Position numbers and translations under genes: made by a program. Of a stretch of DNA of 8,150 nucleotides, positions 5,703 to 8,150 are shown piece after piece. The notes beneath the pieces were generated by a model. It made no database searches. It was not told where the DNA came from and saw nothing but the letters and a program-made list of their open reading frames with translations. How positions within the stretch are numbered: position 1 is the stretch's first letter; each line of letters starts with the position of its first letter. This DNA is from CAYPTJ01 sp964413845 (lineage in GTDB: Bacteria > Patescibacteriota > WWE3 > 9FT-COMBO-53-11): contig CAYPTJ010000024.1 in NCBI GenBank assembly GCA_964413845.1, positions 1 through 8,150 on the forward strand, written 5' to 3'.

Positions 5703-6499
5703 CTTTTCGCCCGAAAGGCGTTAAGGATCGGGGAGAGATTTCCATCCAAAATTGACTCCAAATTTCCCCAGGACTTTTTAACTCTATGGTCGGTAACGCG
5801 ATTCTGCGGGAAATTCCAGGTGCGGATCTTCTCCACCCTCTCTGCCGTCCCGACCTGTTCGCGTCTGAGTTCGTCCACTCGCGACTTTTGCTGCTCACGC
5901 ATCATCTGATAGAGCTTAGCGCGAAGAATTTCTATCGCCCGCTCGCGGTTTTGCAGTTGTGAGCGCTCATCTTGGCAGGCAACGGTCACACCAGTTGGGA
6001 GGTGAGTGATTCTTATCGCTGTTTCGACCTTTTGGACGTTTTGCCCCCCGTGACCGGAGGCACGGAAAGTATCAATTTTCAAATCTTGGGGATTGACTGC
6101 AACTTTTGTAGGGGAAACTTTAGGAAGGATTGCCACAGTGGCGGTTGAGGTGTGGATTCTTCCTCCACGCTCGGTCTTGGGTACTCTTTGTACTCGATGG
6201 ACCCCAGATTCAAAGCGCAAAAGGTTAAAAGTGTTCGCCCCGGTAATTCCTGCAGTAACGGATTTGATATTTCCGATTCCACCTTCGGTGCGGTCATGTT
6301 CAACAACCTTCCAACCTTGGCTTTCGAAAAAACGGGTGTACATCCGATAAAGATCGGCAGCAAAAAGACCGGCTTCATCCCCGCCAGTACCAGCGCGAAT
6401 TTCAAGAATTGCTGTTTGTTCCACTTGTGGCGTCGTCCTGCTCAGCGGGACTCCTTGCTTTCGAGCTTCGCGCGAATGTGGTGAGCTTGTCGAATCCAT
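5699..6499 (-). CDS. prfA: Peptide chain release factor 1 lacking N-terminal domain 1
   Basis: Recognises UAA/UAG in the ribosomal A site and triggers hydrolysis of peptidyl-tRNA. Present are GTGGDEA (37-43), the codon-recognition block with Q104, PKT at 107-109 (the PxT tripeptide; PAT in E. coli) and H116 in RIHTS, then the catalytic GGQ at 151-153 in ASGHGGQNVQKVET, and the C-terminal TWNFPQNRVTDHR block. It is RF1, not RF2, because PxT replaces SPF. It has 266 residues against about 360 normally. Only about 29 residues precede the AILEIRAGTGG core where E. coli RF1 has roughly 110, so the helical domain 1 is missing, not disrupted. The missing part cannot lie upstream, because rpmE occupies that DNA and overlaps as TAATG, with an AAAGG ribosome site. 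No prmC gene follows. It is probably functional for codon reading and catalysis; identity is secure, completeness of function is inferred. Confidence 0.93.
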   Translation of the reverse strand: MDSTSSPHSREARKQGVPLSRTTPQVEQTAILEIRAGTGGDEAGLFAADLYRMYTRFFESQGWKVVEHDRTEGGIGNIKSVTAGITGANTFNLLRFESGVHRVQRVPKTERGGRIHTSTATVAILPKVSPTKVAVNPQDLKIDTFRASGHGGQNVQKVETAIRITHLPTGVTVACQDERSQLQNRERAIEILRAKLYQMMREQQKSRVDELRREQVGTAERVEKIRTWNFPQNRVTDHRVKKSWGNLESILDGNLSPILNAFRAKS

Positions 6500-6810
6500 T
6501 AACCTTTCTCCAAGAGCTCCTTGAGGTTTCGAGGACGTGTTTCTTGCTCTTTTTCTTTTACTTCTTCGGCTTTCTTCTTTTCTTCAGTTTTCTTTGTCCT
6601 GACCTCTGCCGCTTTCCTCTTCTTCTCAAATCTCTCAACCCGCCCTTCGGTATCAACTAGTTTTTCTTGCCCAGTAAAAAAGGGATGGCACTTATAGCAG
6701 ATCTCTACTCTAAGCTCGGGTTGAGTTGAGCCAACAGTAAAGGTGTTCCCGCAGGCGCAGGTGACCTTTGCTTCTTTGTAGTAGGTAGGATGGATTCCTT
6801 CTCTCGCCAT
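6499..6810 (-). CDS. rpmE: 50S ribosomal protein L31, zinc type, with extended charged tail
   Basis: Large-subunit protein of the central protuberance region that contributes to the bridge with the small subunit. The core (about 1-66) begins MAREGIHPTYYKEAKVTC and carries four Cys, C18, C20, C38 and C41 (CACG and CYKC), the zinc-binding C+ form. HPFFTGQEKLVDTEGRVERF (42-61) is the standard L31 ending. The protein then continues for about 37 residues (68-103) of Lys/Glu/Arg-rich, probably helical sequence, giving 103 residues against roughly 66-75 for most L31 proteins. Its TAA shares one base with the prfA ATG. It starts 14 nt after the transporter stop, with no clear Shine-Dalgarno. The rpmE-prfA order is common in bacteria, which supports both calls. 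Confidence 0.95.
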   Translation of the reverse strand: MAREGIHPTYYKEAKVTCACGNTFTVGSTQPELRVEICYKCHPFFTGQEKLVDTEGRVERFEKKRKAAEVRTKKTEEKKKAEEVKEKEQETRPRNLKELLEKG

Positions 6811-6824
6811 TTACAATTATCTTA

Positions 6825-7784
6825 TCACCGATTTTTTAAGGACGCAATTCGAGGACGGGATTCGGTAAGGACGACACCAGTGGCGATCACAGCAGCTCCA
6901 AAGATAAAAGCGGGAGTAACCTTCTCTCCTAACCAAAGGTAAGCGAAGGGAGCGGCAAAGAGCGGCTGAAGGTAAAGGAAAAGCGCCGCCTTTGATGCTT
7001 CGATCTTTTCCACTCCCCAGGCGTAAGTGAAGTAAGCAACAACGGAAGAGAAAAGGGACATGTAAAGCACACCAAGACGTGCGGTTAATGGTAAATGGTA
7101 GATGGTAACCAGGAGATTTGGATTCTCCAGTAAAGCTAAAGGAAGGAAGGTGAAAAAACCAAAGATAAAGGAAGAGGCAGTGATCAGAAATGGGGTATAT
7201 CTTCTAAAATCCTCTTTGGCAAAAAGAGTGAAGGCAGCCCAGGTAAAGTTTGAAGCGAAGACAAGAAGGTTTCCAAGAAGATTCCCTTTTGCAAAAATTC
7301 CTTGCTCCAGAAACGGTTGAAGAATTGTGATTCCCACACCAGCTAAAGCGATTGTCAGTCCAATCTTCTCCCATTGCGTGACCGTCTCTTTCAGGCAAAC
7401 GACCCCTTTGATGCAAACCAAACTTCCACCGATCACAATAAAAAGAGGGGCGGTGGCGGAGATGAGGGTGGCATCAAGAGCGCTGGTGCGATCCATTCCA
7501 AGGAAAATCAAAGCAAGGGTAGAGGTTGTTCCAAGAAGAGTGAGGAAGAAAAGACGGGGGAGACTTGCCCACCGAAGCCTTGGCGTAGGTGGGTCAGGAG
7601 GTCGGGTCTTAAGATAGAGATAAAGGATAGGGGAGATGACGATCGTGTTGATGAAAAATCTTAGGGCTAAAAAGGTGAAAGGCTGGATATCCCTGAGGGT
7701 AACCTTAATTACCGGCCCAGCCACGCCCCAGATGGCAACGGTTAGGAGCATGGCAAGGTAAGCTAAAAGGCGATTTTTATCCAT
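6825..7784 (-). CDS. EamA/DMT-family transporter
   Basis: An integral membrane protein of 319 residues with about ten hydrophobic segments (roughly 7-26, 35-57, 75-95, 103-122, 141-158, 168-188, 198-219, 233-253, 264-283, 291-307), arranged as two EamA repeats of five helices. Hallmarks are the early AIWG (17-20) with following basic loop, LRFF in TM2, ATAPLF near 110-115, a second-half TWAAF (181-185), and the closing YLQPLFAAPFAYLWLGE block (271-287). Members export or import metabolites such as amino acids; the substrate cannot be inferred here. I chose the ATG at 7784 over a GTG at 7832, because the extra 16 residues are polar and unlike the family and the GTG lies within a palindrome. 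The gene lies between hisS and rpmE on one strand and ends TGATAA. Confidence 0.92.
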   Translation of the reverse strand: MDKNRLLAYLAMLLTVAIWGVAGPVIKVTLRDIQPFTFLALRFFINTIVISPILYLYLKTRPPDPPTPRLRWASLPRLFFLTLLGTTSTLALIFLGMDRTSALDATLISATAPLFIVIGGSLVCIKGVVCLKETVTQWEKIGLTIALAGVGITILQPFLEQGIFAKGNLLGNLLVFASNFTWAAFTLFAKEDFRRYTPFLITASSFIFGFFTFLPLALLENPNLLVTIYHLPLTARLGVLYMSLFSSVVAYFTYAWGVEKIEASKAALFLYLQPLFAAPFAYLWLGEKVTPAFIFGAAVIATGVVLTESRPRIASLKNR

Positions 7785-7822
7785 TGAATTAATTTTACTT
7801 CTTTTTATGGCCTGTGCGGGCT

Positions 7823-7850
7823 TTGCACCCACATACTAGTATGTGATAAT
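7823..7850 (+). promoter_or_regulatory. Candidate plus-strand promoter overlapping the palindrome
   Basis: TTGCAC (7823-7828) and GATAAT (7845-7850) are separated by 16 nt, and the spacer is almost wholly the 16-bp palindrome. A transcript from here would run through the hairpins of 7884-7990 and then antisense to the 3' end of hisS. The -10 is good (5 of 6) and the -35 mediocre. This is a pattern match only. Confidence 0.3.
7830..7845. promoter_or_regulatory. Perfect 16-bp palindrome, possible operator
   Basis: CACATACTAGTATGTG reads identically on both strands. It lies immediately downstream of a TATTAT -10-like hexamer on the minus strand, where a repressor site would cover the transcription start of the transporter gene, and between -35-like and -10-like hexamers on the plus strand. 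The palindrome is directly visible; operator function is inferred, and no regulator gene is in the window. Confidence 0.5.
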
Positions 7851-7875
7851 AAACTTGGCACCGCTCATCGTTGAA
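7846..7875 (-). promoter_or_regulatory. Candidate promoter for the transporter-rpmE-prfA operon
   Basis: On the minus strand a -35-like TTCAAC (7870-7875) and a -10-like TATTAT (7846-7851) are 18 nt apart. This would start transcription near 7839, about 55 nt before the transporter ATG. The -10 matches 5 of 6 consensus bases; the -35 is weak (3 of 6). Confidence 0.35.
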
Positions 7876-7952
7876 GTTAGTCATAGGACACTTCTATAGA
7901 ACTGTTCCTAACCTCTCCGGAGGAAAATGACCAAACGACCAAACCTTTAGGG

Positions 7953-7972
7953 TTTGGGAGATTTTGGGAGAT
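7953..7972 (+). repeat. Tandem 10-bp direct repeat
   Basis: TTTGGGAGAT occurs twice back to back (7953-7962 and 7963-7972). Just upstream is a complementary-looking pair ACCAAACG/ACCAAACC (7930-7937 and 7938-7945), so either ACCAAAC copy can pair with either TTTGG copy. This allows alternative hairpins in a transcript of either strand. Confidence 0.6.
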
Positions 7973-8003
7973 TGTAGGTTGTCAAACAACTGTTAGGGAA
8001 AAG

Positions 8004-8150
8004 CTAGCGAGTTAAGATCTCCAGCAGCGCTTCTAATTTAAGGGTTTGTTGTTTCCGGCTCTTAAGATCCTTGACGGTTATTTCTTCGCTTTTGATCTCT
8101 TCTGGCCCGACAATCACCACATAAGGGATCCCCCTTTTATCGGCGTATTT
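8004..8150 (-). CDS. hisS: Histidyl-tRNA synthetase, C-terminal end (partial)
   Basis: The last 48 codons and TAG stop of a gene that enters from the right edge; its start lies outside the window. The translation begins KYADKRGIPYVVIVGPEEIK and continues through ITVKDLKSRKQQTLKLE to a final LLEILTR. This is the end of the class IIa anticodon-binding domain of HisRS, where the A-D-(K/R)-G-I-P-(F/Y)-V-V-I-(I/V)-G strand and the V-K-(D/N)-(L/M) segment are conserved. ProRS and ThrRS share the fold, but this spacing and ending fit HisRS best. The enzyme charges tRNA-His in the cytoplasm. It reads in the same direction as the transporter, rpmE and prfA, with a 219-nt gap before the transporter. 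Confidence 0.88.
   Translation of the reverse strand, partial: KYADKRGIPYVVIVGPEEIKSEEITVKDLKSRKQQTLKLEALLEILTR

Larger units (their letters stand above)
7785..8003. other. 219-nt non-coding, hairpin-rich interval between hisS and the transporter
   Basis: No protein gene of credible size is present. Consecutive inverted repeats are visible: GTGC/GCAC (7814-7817 with 7825-7828), the 16-bp palindrome (7830-7845), a 27-nt hairpin (7884-7910), a C(UCCG)G tetraloop hairpin with stem CCTC/GAGG (7912-7923), a 7-bp stem CCAAACC/GGTTTGG (7939-7945 with 7951-7957), and GTTGT/ACAAC (7978-7982 with 7986-7990). None is followed by a U-tract on either strand. No known RNA family was recognised. It could hold an operon leader, a small or antisense RNA, or an untranslated spacer. 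Confidence 0.45.

Noticed and set aside
5708..5720. CGCC/GGCG hairpin as a terminator for htrA or prfA
   Set aside because: It is a 4-bp stem within the end of the prfA coding region with no U-tract on either strand.
6499..6810. A frameshifted N-terminal domain 1 of RF1 hidden upstream of prfA
   Set aside because: This DNA encodes intact L31 with its zinc cysteines and tail, and no frame here resembles RF1 domain 1. The short RF1 is therefore not explained by a simple frameshift.
6811..6845. Separate promoter for rpmE (TTGCGT-17-TAAGAT on the minus strand)
   Set aside because: Both hexamers match poorly, they lie in the end of the transporter gene, and the leader would be only a few bases; co-transcription is simpler.
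7785..7832. GTG start for the transporter at 7832
   Set aside because: It adds 16 polar residues not typical of EamA proteins, has no ribosome site, and places the start inside the 16-bp palindrome.
7785..8003. tRNA, tmRNA, SRP RNA, RNase P RNA or T-box in the hisS-transporter gap
   Set aside because: I see no T-arm consensus, CCA end, or the conserved core of these RNAs. A covariance search would be needed to exclude distant forms.
7..8150. Alternative genetic code (UGA as sense, as in Gracilibacteria/SR1)
   Set aside because: TGA ends rpsR and the transporter cleanly, with the next gene starting at once, and no conserved gene contains in-frame TGA.

Overview
The window looks like chromosomal DNA from a member of the Patescibacteria (Candidate Phyla Radiation). 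The class cannot be fixed from this sequence alone. Pointers are: a half-size (6-TM) MFS-like protein; tight gene packing with 1-nt gaps and overlapping stop/start codons; a cysS / rpsF-ssb-rpsR cluster with no rplI (L9) after rpsR; zinc-type (Cys4-like) S18 and L31; a shortened release factor 1; and intergenic gaps filled with short hairpin-forming repeats. Base composition is mid-range by eye. TAA, TAG and TGA all end genes and no gene is broken by TGA, so the standard bacterial code applies.

Plus strand, 7-5702: half-MFS protein, cysteinyl-tRNA synthetase (cysS), ribosomal protein S6 (rpsF), single-stranded DNA-binding protein (ssb), ribosomal protein S18 (rpsR), a membrane-anchored S41 (CtpA/Prc-like) serine protease, and a membrane-anchored HtrA/DegP-like serine protease. 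rpsF-ssb-rpsR is the widely conserved translation/replication cluster. The two proteases follow it, the first after a 1-nt gap and the second after a short hairpin-bearing gap. Both should act outside the cytoplasmic membrane.

Minus strand, 8150-5699: the 3' end of histidyl-tRNA synthetase (hisS), a 219-nt non-coding interval, an EamA/DMT-type 10-TM transporter, ribosomal protein L31 (rpmE) with a long Lys/Glu-rich tail, and a release factor 1 (prfA) that lacks N-terminal domain 1. rpmE and prfA overlap as TAATG, and prfA ends against htrA with overlapping convergent stop codons.

The least ordinary parts are: the domain-1-less RF1 coupled to L31; the repeat family that supplies both the start and the stop codon of cysS; the 72-nt near-palindrome between rpsF and ssb; and the hairpin-rich interval between hisS and the transporter, where a perfect 16-bp palindrome overlaps promoter-like elements on both strands. 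I found no mobile element with a transposase, CRISPR array, rRNA, tRNA or convincing U-tract terminator.
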